64,000 bases of DNA, from NCBI GenBank assembly GCA_963925035.1, contig CAWUSK010000021.1, positions 1 through 64,000 on the forward strand. Direction: 5' to 3'. The notes under the pieces were generated by a model, which saw nothing but the letters and a program-made list of their open reading frames with translations, ran no database searches and had not been told where the DNA came from. Position numbers and translations under genes: made by a program. Position 1 is the stretch's first letter, and each line of letters opens with the position of its first letter. This DNA comes from UBA4466 sp963925035 (GTDB taxonomy: Bacteria > Bacteroidota > Bacteroidia > Flavobacteriales_D > Crocinitomicaceae). Below, piece by piece: positions 36,669 to 44,463 of this stretch.

Positions 36669-36689
36669 TATTTAGAACAGTTCTAAATA
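36669..36689. promoter_or_regulatory. Perfect palindrome in the hemA / RDD divergent region
   Basis: Two 10-base arms flank a single central A (36679). The inner 17 bases are TTTAGAACAGTTCTAAA (36671-36687), and the outer pairs extend to 36669 and 36689. It lies about 20 bases upstream of the hemA start on one side and about 85 bases before the RDD start on the other. The location and shape fit an operator for a dimeric regulator of heme synthesis, for example a Fur-family protein. The identity of the regulator is inference. Confidence 0.6.
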
Positions 36690-36773
36690 AGGCCGCGCAA
36701 TTGGAACCAATGAAAGTGCTTAGAAGGGTTGATGTTTTCAATGAAAAAAGTATCTTTAAGCCAAGAAAAAGAT

Positions 36774-37544
36774 ATGAAATCCATCGAATTCGAATCGGCT
36801 CAAAATGTAAAAATTGAATACGAACTTGCTTCTGTAGGTCAACGTGCGGCTGCTGCATTCATCGACTTTTTCTTATTTGTCATATATTTTGTCATTTTTG
36901 GAATGGTCATAGGTTTCTACGGATATATTGAAGCTGAATATGGGACATTTCTGTTTGTTCAATTGTTATTGATGAAATTACCGTGGATTTTTTACCATCC
37001 TATCATCGAATATTTGACACATGGCCAAAGCTTAGGGAAATATATGCTGGGGATTCGAGTAGTAACTATTTCAGGAGAGCGACCTGGTTTAAGAGAAGTT
37101 TTTACTAGGTGGATTTTCCGTGGAGACTTTCTTTGGATTAGTGCAGATTTTTTCGTTTTATTTTGGTTTGGAATTGGAATTTTAGGAGTTCTTTATTCTG
37201 GAACTTCGGAACGACGACAACGGATGGGTGATGTAATGGCGAACACAGTGGTTATTAAAAACAAATCAAGCGTTCGATACACGTTGAAAGATGTTTTATC
37301 GATTAAAAATCAAGAAAACTACACGCCTGAATATTTAAATGCGGTTCAATTTACTGATGAGGATATGTTGCTAATCAAAAATACAATTCAACGACTTCGA
37401 GCGAGTCCAACTCCAGAAACCAAGAAGTTTGCAATAGAATTGGCAGATGAATCTGCACGATTACTTGGTTTAAGTGAAACTCCGGAAAAGAGAATGAAAT
37501 TTTTACAGACGCTACTGCAAGATTATGTAGTGCTAACAAGATAA
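36774..37544 (+). CDS. RDD family membrane protein
   Basis: A 256-residue protein from the ATG at 36774 (MKSIEFESAQNVKIEYEL), the usual N-terminus of Bacteroidota RDD proteins. Upstream in-frame starts (TTG 36729, ATG 36732 and 36741) exist but add unlikely residues. The RDD domain has the family Arg/Asp pattern: ASVGQRAAAAFIDFFLF in helix 1, the GQSLGKYMLGIRVV loop, and RRQRMGDVMANTVVIK. The C-terminal ~80 residues are a soluble helical tail. RDD proteins are of uncertain function, and some act in ion transport. This type often neighbours SpoIIM/MoxR/DUF58 genes, which here lie about 27 kb upstream. Confidence 0.9.
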   Translation: MKSIEFESAQNVKIEYELASVGQRAAAAFIDFFLFVIYFVIFGMVIGFYGYIEAEYGTFLFVQLLLMKLPWIFYHPIIEYLTHGQSLGKYMLGIRVVTISGERPGLREVFTRWIFRGDFLWISADFFVLFWFGIGILGVLYSGTSERRQRMGDVMANTVVIKNKSSVRYTLKDVLSIKNQENYTPEYLNAVQFTDEDMLLIKNTIQRLRASPTPETKKFAIELADESARLLGLSETPEKRMKFLQTLLQDYVVLTR

Positions 37545-37553
37545 TATACGTTT

Positions 37554-38228
37554 ATGGGAAAATTAATTCTCGTTCCTACACCCATTGGAAATTTAGAGGA
37601 CATAACACTTCGATCGATACGAATTTTAAAAGAATGTGATTTAATTTTTGCGGAGGATACCCGTGTGACTAAAAAGTTATTGAATCATTTAGACATTAAA
37701 AAAACGTGTTACCCTTTTCATTCGCACAATGAACACAAGTCATTGTCGAATGCACTCGATCAAATCAAAATAAACACAACAACAGTATTGGTTTCGGACG
37801 CCGGAACCCCAGGGATTTCTGATCCAGGATTTTTGCTTGTTCGCGAATGTTTATCAAACGATATAGAAATTGAATGTTTGCCTGGTCCAGCGGCGCTAAT
37901 TCCAGCACTCGTTGCAAGTGGATTTCCGTGCGATCGTTTTGTCTTCGAAGGGTTTTTACCACACAAAAAAGGACGTCAAACACGATTAAAAGTAATTGCT
38001 GAAGAAAAACGGACGGTTATCTTGTATGAATCTCCGCATAGATTGGTAAAATGTTTAGGTCAGATCGCTGAATTCATGGGTGAGGACAAAAAAGTATGTG
38101 TGGCGCGCGAAATCACAAAAATGTTTGAAGAATATAAGCGCGGTACTGCACTTGAGATTCAAAAATATTATGAAAATCATCCACCAAAAGGAGAAATAGT
38201 CATCGTTATTGAAGGAAACAATGAGTAG
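37554..38228 (+). CDS. rsmI: 16S rRNA (cytidine1402-2'-O)-methyltransferase
   Basis: A 224-residue SAM-dependent methyltransferase of the tetrapyrrole-methylase fold. The signatures LILVPTPIGNLEDITLRSI, FAEDTRVTKKLL, SDAGTPGISDPGFLLV and LPGPAALIPALVASGFPCDR are the RsmI set. It methylates the ribose of C1402 in 16S rRNA. The product is short: many homologues reach about 280 residues with a C-terminal domain, which is absent here as in other Bacteroidota RsmI. Its 3' end overlaps the next gene by 8 bases. Confidence 0.96.
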   Translation: MGKLILVPTPIGNLEDITLRSIRILKECDLIFAEDTRVTKKLLNHLDIKKTCYPFHSHNEHKSLSNALDQIKINTTTVLVSDAGTPGISDPGFLLVRECLSNDIEIECLPGPAALIPALVASGFPCDRFVFEGFLPHKKGRQTRLKVIAEEKRTVILYESPHRLVKCLGQIAEFMGEDKKVCVAREITKMFEEYKRGTALEIQKYYENHPPKGEIVIVIEGNNE

Positions 38229-39258
38229 AATAGAAAGTAAAGCATTTTTTTTAACGAAGGTTGGGTCTCCAGAACAGGCATTTGACCTGAGAACTTTTGA
38301 TCTGGCTGCGCCAAAAGACAACGAAGTTGTTATTGAAGTGGAAGCATTTGGTTTGAATTATGCCGATGTGATGGCAAGACGCGGGTTGTACCGAGAAGCA
38401 CCACCTTTTCCATGTGTTGTTGGTTATGAGGTCGTGGGAAAAGTTGTTTCAGTTGGAAAAGATTCTGACGCGAATTTAATTGGCAAACGAGTTCTTGGAT
38501 TTTGTCGCTTTGGTGGATATGCAAAACACGCGATTACCTATAATTACGCTGTTGCTGAAGTTCAAGACCAACCTGCAAATGAATTGTTAGCACTTTGCAC
38601 TCAGGCAGTAACTGCATTTTACATGGGGGAATACTTAACTCCAATTCATGCGATTGACACCGTTTTAATTCACGCTGCTGCAGGCGGTGTTGGAACAATT
38701 ATGATTCAATTGGCAAAATTAAAAGGCGCAAAAGTAATTGCTAAAATTGGAAGTGAATCGAAACGAAAAGTAGTTGAAGATCTAGGTGCTGATTTTGTCG
38801 TTAATTACAATGATTCAGATTACGTTTTACAGATTGAAAAGTACTTGAAAAATGAGCGATTGGACATTAGTTTCAACCCAGTTGCTGGTTCAACGTTTAA
38901 GAAGGACATGTCGCTCCTTGGTTCTGGTGGTAGAATGGTGTTGTTTGGTGGTTCTGAGTTAGCGAATGGTAAATGGGGGATTTTCTCAAAGTTAAATTTC
39001 GTTCGAAAGATGGGGCTTGTTTTACCGATCGGATTGATGATGCGCTCGAAAAATATTTTGGGCGTCAACATGCTGAAAATTGCCGATAATAAACCAAAAG
39101 TATTGGAGTATTGTCTGAATTCTGTCGTGAAACTATACAGTGAAGGAAATATTAAACCACAAGCTGGTGGAATTTATTCTTCAAGTCAATTGAATGAAGC
39201 ACATTCGGCCTTAGAAAGCGGAAAAACAACAGGAAAATTATCAGTGCACTGGGATTAA
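38221..39258 (+). CDS. Medium-chain (MDR) quinone-oxidoreductase-like protein
   Basis: A 345-residue MDR protein from the ATG at 38221, which overlaps the rsmI end. A GroES-like domain (GLNYADVMARRGLYREAPPFP then GYEVVGKVVSVG) is followed by a Rossmann domain with the nucleotide-binding AAAGGVGTIMIQLAKLKGAKVIA. No zinc-ligand Cys set is present, so it belongs to the zinc-free quinone oxidoreductase/VAT1-like branch. NADPH-dependent reduction of an enone or quinone is likely, but the substrate is unknown. It converges on the antiporter gene, sharing stop-codon bases. Confidence 0.88.
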   Translation: MSRIESKAFFLTKVGSPEQAFDLRTFDLAAPKDNEVVIEVEAFGLNYADVMARRGLYREAPPFPCVVGYEVVGKVVSVGKDSDANLIGKRVLGFCRFGGYAKHAITYNYAVAEVQDQPANELLALCTQAVTAFYMGEYLTPIHAIDTVLIHAAAGGVGTIMIQLAKLKGAKVIAKIGSESKRKVVEDLGADFVVNYNDSDYVLQIEKYLKNERLDISFNPVAGSTFKKDMSLLGSGGRMVLFGGSELANGKWGIFSKLNFVRKMGLVLPIGLMMRSKNILGVNMLKIADNKPKVLEYCLNSVVKLYSEGNIKPQAGGIYSSSQLNEAHSALESGKTTGKLSVHWD

Positions 39259-40568
39259 AACCCATCAAAATCCTGATTTTCTGTATTTTCTTCAGAACGT
39301 TTTTTGTATTCTTCAGAATTGTCTTTTCCTGACTTATTTTTAATTCCTGGAAGATTGTGAAATAACACATCGGTCACTTTTTCTCCTCTATATGTAATCA
39401 ACCCGATCATCATAATGAAACTTGAAATTAAAATAGGGTAAAGTAACAAACCAGTATCAAAATTTGGAATGTGAATAGTGTCTTCCTTCAACAAAACAAA
39501 GAAAAGTAAAACAGTAATTAACCCTCTTGGAGCAATTAGTACTTCTGGAAAAACAAATTCTTTGGCAATAAGTCTTAAAAATAGAAAACGAACAGCATAA
39601 AGAATACCTACAATTGCAAAACTATTCACTGCAACTTCCCAATTGTAAAGCGAAGTAAGAGATAAACTTAGCCCAAAGACAACGAAGAAAAATGTTCGAA
39701 TTAAAAAGGCAGATTCTAAGGTTAAATTGTGAAAATCATGAAGTATTGGTTTTACCAATTCGTGATTAAAGTACTTGGACAATTTGCCTTGAAAGAAGAT
39801 TTTCGTGTTGTTAAGGACAAGTCCAAAAGCAAGAATAATGAGTAGAGACGATAGGTGAAAGAACTTACCTACTGCCACCAATAAAATCAAAACAGCGATA
39901 ATCAGAAATAATTTCACTTGCATTTTTAAATGCTGAAATAGATAAACCATTCCATAAGCGACAAGTACTGAAAGTAAAACTGTAACTACAATGTTAAAGA
40001 TAATGTACCACACCAATGATCCTTCTCCGCTTCCGCCGTCAGCACCGAGCATAAAGTAAAACACCATAATTCCTAAAATGTCTGAAAAGGTGCTTTCATA
40101 CACCATAAATTCGCGTTTTAAGCCAGTCAATCGACCAACGCTTGGTATAATGATAGAACTACTCATGATGCTCAACGGAGTTGCATAAACTAATGCGGTG
40201 TACATCGTTGTTTCGGGAAAAATATACAGAAAGAACATTCCAATTGCAAAAATTGATCCTCCAAGACCTAGGAAAGCAACTAAGAAAGAGCGCAAAATTA
40301 GGCCTTTTTTATTGCGTTCAAGTTTTAAATCTAATGCAGCTTCTAGAATGATCATTACCAAACCAATGTTTCCTAATATTTCTAATATAGTATCCAGGTT
40401 TAAATCCTTGTCCAAAACATTGTTGGCAGACATTACCGCTTTTATTCCCATACCTAGTCCTATTAGCATTAGAACAGAAGGAATGTTTGTTTTTTTGGAA
40501 ATAATATTGAAAAAGAAACTAAGAATTACAACGGCAGACATTGCAATGATTAACAAATATGGATTCAT
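39255..40568 (-). CDS. Cation:proton antiporter (CPA family)
   Basis: A polytopic membrane protein of 437 residues from the ATG at 40568 (MNPYLLIIAMSAVVILSFF), with about twelve hydrophobic segments. It carries family landmarks of Na+/H+ exchangers: IPSVLMLIGLGMGIKA, GLVMIILEAALDLKLE, and the discontinuous-helix region STFSDILGIMVFYFM containing the Asp expected for ion binding. A short charged cytoplasmic tail (Lys/Glu/Asn-rich) ends the protein. It probably exchanges Na+ or K+ for protons in pH and salt homeostasis; the ion is not readable from sequence. It is divergent from the ArsR gene. Confidence 0.88.
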   Translation of the reverse strand: MNPYLLIIAMSAVVILSFFFNIISKKTNIPSVLMLIGLGMGIKAVMSANNVLDKDLNLDTILEILGNIGLVMIILEAALDLKLERNKKGLILRSFLVAFLGLGGSIFAIGMFFLYIFPETTMYTALVYATPLSIMSSSIIIPSVGRLTGLKREFMVYESTFSDILGIMVFYFMLGADGGSGEGSLVWYIIFNIVVTVLLSVLVAYGMVYLFQHLKMQVKLFLIIAVLILLVAVGKFFHLSSLLIILAFGLVLNNTKIFFQGKLSKYFNHELVKPILHDFHNLTLESAFLIRTFFFVVFGLSLSLTSLYNWEVAVNSFAIVGILYAVRFLFLRLIAKEFVFPEVLIAPRGLITVLLFFVLLKEDTIHIPNFDTGLLLYPILISSFIMMIGLITYRGEKVTDVLFHNLPGIKNKSGKDNSEEYKKRSEENTENQDFDGF

Positions 40569-40586
40569 GCAGGAATTATTTAGTGT

Positions 40587-40594
40587 CAAATATA
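40587..40594 (-). promoter_or_regulatory. Candidate -7 element of the antiporter gene
   Basis: On the minus strand the bases read TATATTTG, an exact TAnnTTTG match, 18 bases before the antiporter ATG. No clear -33 element. Confidence 0.4.
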
Positions 40595-40630
40595 CCAAAA
40601 ACAAATTTTACTTGTTTGTTAATAATATTA

Positions 40631-40646
40631 ATCGTAATATTACGAT
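40631..40646. promoter_or_regulatory. 16-bp perfect palindrome, likely ArsR operator
   Basis: ATCGTAATATTACGAT is its own reverse complement and sits 15 bases before the ArsR-type start codon. A TTTG at 40615-40618 could be the -33 element, which would put the palindrome over the -7 region, as expected for autorepression. The role is inferred from position and symmetry. Confidence 0.65.
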
Positions 40647-40660
40647 ATATAAATATAGTA

Positions 40661-40993
40661 ATGGGATTAACCAAAACAAACAATTATTCTGAACAACAAA
40701 TTCAACTGGCAAGTATTTTAAAAGTAATTGGACACCCAGCGCGTCTGGCTATTTTACAGTCAATAATTGCGACGAAAGATTGTGTTTGTGGTGATTTAGT
40801 AACTGAAATTGGCCTGGCTCAGTCGACAATATCCCAACACCTTAAAGAGTTAAAGGCAGTTGGACTGATAAAAGGAACAATTGATGGAACAAGCATGTGC
40901 TATTGTATTGATAATACAGTTTGGAATGAATTGGCGGAAAGTTTAAATGCCTTCCTTAATTCTGGGAATTGTAAAGATGAAAATTGTTGTTAA
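40661..40993 (+). CDS. ArsR/SmtB family transcriptional regulator
   Basis: A 110-residue winged-helix repressor starting at the ATG at 40661 (MGLTKTNNYSEQQ); an upstream start at 40559 would add an implausible hydrophobic leader. The core has LASILKVIGHPARLAILQSI, then the metal-box-like CVCGDLVTEIG, the recognition helix QSTISQHLKELKAVGLI and the wing GTIDGTSMCYCI. Several Cys (in DCVC, MCYC and the C-terminal CKDENCC) could sense arsenic, antimony or another thiophilic ligand. It is followed 12 bases later by a DUF6428 gene and preceded by a 16-bp palindrome. No arsenite pump or arsenate reductase is adjacent. Confidence 0.9.
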   Translation: MGLTKTNNYSEQQIQLASILKVIGHPARLAILQSIIATKDCVCGDLVTEIGLAQSTISQHLKELKAVGLIKGTIDGTSMCYCIDNTVWNELAESLNAFLNSGNCKDENCC

Positions 40994-41005
40994 CAAATAA
41001 AAATC

Positions 41006-41476
41006 ATGAAATTATCTGAAATAAAAAATCATTTAATCGCAATGAAAACGATTGAATTTGAGTTGCCAACAGGAAAAAAAGTTCCTGCACACTTTCACGT
41101 GACAGAAGTTGGAAAGATCACAAAGCATTTTATTGATTGCGGTGGAACAGAAAGAAAAGAAGAAGTAGTGAATTTTCAATTGTGGGAAGCAAATGATTAC
41201 GATCATCGCTTACACCCTGAAAAATTATTGAAAATCATTCAATTTTCCGAGGCAAAATTAAACATTGGGGATTTAGATATTGAGTTAGAATACCAAGGTG
41301 AATCTATTATTAAGTATGGTGTTGAATTGAAAGGTCAGACTTTTCATTTAACTTCTTTGCTTACAGATTGCTTGGCAAAGGACAGCTGTGGAGTGTCAGC
41401 AGAAAAACAGAAAATTAACTTAATAGAATTACAGCCAAGTTCAAATTCTTGTACTCCAGGCGGAGGATGTTGTTAA
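41006..41476 (+). CDS. DUF6428 family protein with Cys-rich C-terminus
   Basis: A 156-residue cytoplasmic protein of a family that in Bacteroidota typically sits directly behind ArsR regulators. The N-terminal pattern KTIEFELPTGKKVPAHFHVT is followed by HFIDCGGTERKEEVVNFQLW and HRLHPEKLLKIIQFSE. The end carries Cys residues (LLTDCLAKDSCG and CTPGGGCC) that could bind a metal or metalloid. Conserved His residues in PAHFHVTE are candidate ligands. No enzymatic role is known. Linkage to the ArsR gene suggests a metalloid-response accessory protein, which is inference. Confidence 0.82.
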   Translation: MKLSEIKNHLIAMKTIEFELPTGKKVPAHFHVTEVGKITKHFIDCGGTERKEEVVNFQLWEANDYDHRLHPEKLLKIIQFSEAKLNIGDLDIELEYQGESIIKYGVELKGQTFHLTSLLTDCLAKDSCGVSAEKQKINLIELQPSSNSCTPGGGCC

Positions 41477-41671
41477 TTCAATTCGGGTAAAGTTGAATTC
41501 TAAGGATAATTAACCGTTGTCACAACAGTGAGTGTGTTGATTGCGGTAATATATTGGAAAAGGGAGTAACGGGAATCCCGTAAACAAGTCAAAATGTAAC
41601 GTTTGTCACACGGAAAATCCAATAAATTAACGTAATTTTGTATCTCGAAAAACATATTTAACACGATAAGC
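41477..41671. other. Intergenic region with two short palindromes before the ALDH7 gene
   Basis: No ORF is present. GTTGTCACAAC (41516-41526) and ACGGGAATCCCGT (41569-41581) are odd-centred perfect palindromes. TAATTTTG (41633-41640) matches the -7 consensus 31 bases before the aldehyde dehydrogenase start. Regulatory use is a guess. Confidence 0.45.
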
Positions 41672-43228
41672 ATGGCAGAAGTAATGAATGATTTAGGAAT
41701 TGCTAAAATTTTAGAGCAATTTGGAATTGAAAAAGAAAACAATGGTGCGTCTACGGGTGGACATTGGTTTAATACAAGAGGAGCATTAATTCAGTCTATT
41801 TCTCCAGTTGATGGTGAAGTAATTGCTTCAGTGCACTCTGCAACTGAAGTTGATTATGAGGCAGTTGTCTTGAAAGGACAGGAAGCTTTCAAAACTTGGA
41901 GAACTTGGCCAGCGCCAAAACGTGGTGAGGTTGTAAGACAACTTGCTGAAAAGTTACGTGAAAATAAAGATGCACTTGGTAAACTTGTTTCGTATGAAAT
42001 GGGTAAATCTTTGCAAGAAGGTTTGGGTGAAGTACAAGAAATGATCGATATCTGTGATTTCGCAGTTGGTCTTTCTCGTCAATTACACGGACTTACAATG
42101 CACTCTGAGCGTCCAGGGCATAGAATGTACGAACAATATCATCCACTTGGAATTGTAGGAATTATTTCTGCATTTAACTTCCCAGTGGCAGTTTGGAATT
42201 GGAATACAGCATTGGCATGGATTTGTGGTGATGTTTGTATTTGGAAACCATCTGAAAAAGCACCATTAACAGCAATTGCTTGTCAACAAATAACAAAACA
42301 AGTATTTGATGCGAACGATGTGCCTGAAGGAGTTTCAGGATTAGTTATCGGTGGAGCTGAATTAGGAATTTTAATGTCAGAAGATAAACGAGTTCCTTTG
42401 GTTTCTGCAACAGGTTCTACTCGCATGGGTAAATCGGTAAGTGCAACAGTTGGAGCACGACTTGGAAAATCATTGTTGGAGTTAGGAGGAAATAACGCAA
42501 TCATTATTACACCAACAGCAGATTTGAACATCGTTCTTCCGGGAGCTGTATTTGGAGCAGTTGGAACTTGCGGACAACGTTGTACCTCAACTAGAAGATT
42601 GATCGTTCACGAAGACGTTTACGATAAAGTAAAAAATGCAATAGCCAAAGCCTACGGACAATTGAAAATTGGTAATCCATTGGATCAAAGTAATCACGTT
42701 GGACCACTTATCGATAAAGAGTCAGTTGCAATGTATCTAGATGCTTTGTCAAAAGCAAAAGAAGAAGGAGCAAATATGATTGTAGAAGGTGGTGTTTTAA
42801 CAGGTCCTGGATACGAATCAGGTTGTTATGTTAAACCAGCAATGGTTGAAGCGAAGAATGAATATAAAATCGTTCAACACGAAACTTTTGCACCAATCTT
42901 GTATTTAATGAAATACTCGGGAAGTGTTGAAAATGCAATAGCTATTCAAAACAATGTTCCTCAAGGATTGTCTTCTGCAATTATGACAAATGATTTGAAA
43001 GAATCAGAAGCGTTTTTAGCTGCAACAGGATCTGATTGTGGGATTGCTAATGTTAACATCGGAACTTCTGGTGCTGAAATTGGTGGAGCGTTTGGCGGTG
43101 AAAAAGAAACAGGTGGTGGACGTGAGTCTGGATCTGATGCTTGGAAAGTATACATGAGAAGACAAACAAACACAATCAATTATACTGATAGCTTACCTTT
43201 AGCACAAGGAATTAAGTTTGAACTTTAA
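41672..43228 (+). CDS. amaB: ALDH7-type aldehyde dehydrogenase (alpha-aminoadipate semialdehyde / piperideine-6-carboxylate dehydrogenase)
   Basis: A 518-residue NAD(P)-dependent aldehyde dehydrogenase of the antiquitin (ALDH7) group. It shows the long N-terminal segment, HPLGIVGIISAFNFPVAVW, general base Glu270 in LELGGNN and nucleophile Cys304 in GTCGQRCTSTRRL. The C-terminal IGGAFGGEKETGGGRESGSD is typical of this group. In lysine catabolism it oxidises alpha-aminoadipate semialdehyde to alpha-aminoadipate. No other lysine-degradation gene is beside it, so the pathway role is from family knowledge. A terminator follows directly. Confidence 0.9.
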   Translation: MAEVMNDLGIAKILEQFGIEKENNGASTGGHWFNTRGALIQSISPVDGEVIASVHSATEVDYEAVVLKGQEAFKTWRTWPAPKRGEVVRQLAEKLRENKDALGKLVSYEMGKSLQEGLGEVQEMIDICDFAVGLSRQLHGLTMHSERPGHRMYEQYHPLGIVGIISAFNFPVAVWNWNTALAWICGDVCIWKPSEKAPLTAIACQQITKQVFDANDVPEGVSGLVIGGAELGILMSEDKRVPLVSATGSTRMGKSVSATVGARLGKSLLELGGNNAIIITPTADLNIVLPGAVFGAVGTCGQRCTSTRRLIVHEDVYDKVKNAIAKAYGQLKIGNPLDQSNHVGPLIDKESVAMYLDALSKAKEEGANMIVEGGVLTGPGYESGCYVKPAMVEAKNEYKIVQHETFAPILYLMKYSGSVENAIAIQNNVPQGLSSAIMTNDLKESEAFLAATGSDCGIANVNIGTSGAEIGGAFGGEKETGGGRESGSDAWKVYMRRQTNTINYTDSLPLAQGIKFEL

Positions 43229-43250
43229 CCGATATAATTTATAATTTTGA

Positions 43251-43275
43251 AGGCTATCTCAATTTGAGGTAGCCT
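43251..43275 (+). terminator. Rho-independent terminator after the ALDH7 gene
   Basis: The stem AGGCTATCTC with GAGGTAGCCT (one G-T pair) around an AATTT-type loop is followed by a run of T, 10 bases before the next gene. Confidence 0.8.
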
Positions 43276-43285
43276 TTTTTATTTT

Positions 43286-44410
43286 ATGGCTGGAATTTAC
43301 ATTCATATCCCTTTTTGCAAACAGAAATGTACGTATTGTGACTTTCACTTTAGCACAACTTTTGAAGTCTATCGAAGCGCGATGATTGATTCCATTGTTC
43401 GTGAAATTGAAAGTAGAAAGGGTTATTTGGAGAATCAAAAAGTTCGCACCATATATTTTGGTGGTGGAACGCCAAGTATATTAAAAGAAGATGAAATTCA
43501 AGCAATACTCTCCAAGGTTTACAAAGTTTTTGACGTAGTTCAAGTTGCTGAGATTACGTTGGAAGCAAATCCCGATGACATCAATAGTGAAAACCTTAAA
43601 GTTTGGAAAAAAGCAGGTGTAAACCGTCTGAGCATAGGACTGCAATCGTTTAAAAAATCGGATTTGGAATGGATGAATCGTGCCCATACTGTGCAAGATT
43701 CTTTTCAATGTGTCAAATTGGCGAAGCAACATGGATTTGAAGATATTACGGTGGATTTAATGTATGGATTGCCTGATTTAACGATGAAAGAATGGGAAAA
43801 TCACATTCAAGAAGTTTTGGATTTAAACGTTCCACATGTTTCAGCATATTGCTTAACAGTTGAAAAGAAAACCGTTCTCAGTAACTTGGTTGGCAAAGGA
43901 AAGATTGTTCCTGCATCGGAAGATCAACAATCCGATCAGTTTTTGAAATTGCTAAAAAAACTGGAAGCGAAAGGGTTTGAGCAATACGAAATATCGAATT
44001 TTTCGAAACCGGGGCATGAGTCCAAACATAATTCAAACTACTGGAAAGGAGAATGGTACCTGGGAGTGGGGCCAAGCGCTCATTCATTCAATGGTACCTC
44101 TAGAAGCTGGAATATACGTAACAATGCCCGCTACATTCTTGAAGTTAAGGAAAATGGCGATTACAATGAATCTGAAACACTGTCGAAAGTAAATCAATTT
44201 AATGAGCGAATATTAATAGGTTTAAGAACAAAGTACGGTGTAAATATGAAGGAATTAGCTCGATTATCACCGATTTCAGTTCGATTTCTTGAAGTAATGA
44301 ATGACTTCATGGAAAAAGGTTGGGCTTTTCAAGAAAACGAAAGCTTGGTTCTAACCAAAGAAGGAAAACTAAGGGCAGATTATATTGCTTCAGAATTGTT
44401 TTACGATTGA
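43286..44410 (+). CDS. hemW: HemW-type radical SAM protein (heme chaperone)
   Basis: A 374-residue radical SAM protein. The cluster motif CKQKCTYCDF (Cys11, Cys15, Cys18) follows IYIHIPF, which is diagnostic for HemW/HemN-like proteins. TIYFGGGTPSIL, TLEANPDDI and RLSIGLQSF are conserved. The C-terminal HemN_C-like domain is present (SNYWKGEWYLGVGPSAHSF). HemW proteins were long annotated as coproporphyrinogen III oxidase, but members lacking a second SAM site act as heme chaperones. The gene is separate from hemACD, about 7 kb away. Confidence 0.93.
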   Translation: MAGIYIHIPFCKQKCTYCDFHFSTTFEVYRSAMIDSIVREIESRKGYLENQKVRTIYFGGGTPSILKEDEIQAILSKVYKVFDVVQVAEITLEANPDDINSENLKVWKKAGVNRLSIGLQSFKKSDLEWMNRAHTVQDSFQCVKLAKQHGFEDITVDLMYGLPDLTMKEWENHIQEVLDLNVPHVSAYCLTVEKKTVLSNLVGKGKIVPASEDQQSDQFLKLLKKLEAKGFEQYEISNFSKPGHESKHNSNYWKGEWYLGVGPSAHSFNGTSRSWNIRNNARYILEVKENGDYNESETLSKVNQFNERILIGLRTKYGVNMKELARLSPISVRFLEVMNDFMEKGWAFQENESLVLTKEGKLRADYIASELFYD

Positions 44411-44463
44411 TTTTGATAAGCCTGTTTAAAAAAAACATGTATATTCAGGACTTATCATGATAA

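Noticed and set aside
40559..40660. Longer ArsR protein starting at 40559
   Set aside because: The extra residues are unlike the family and would cross the palindromic operator; the ATG at 40661 gives the normal length.
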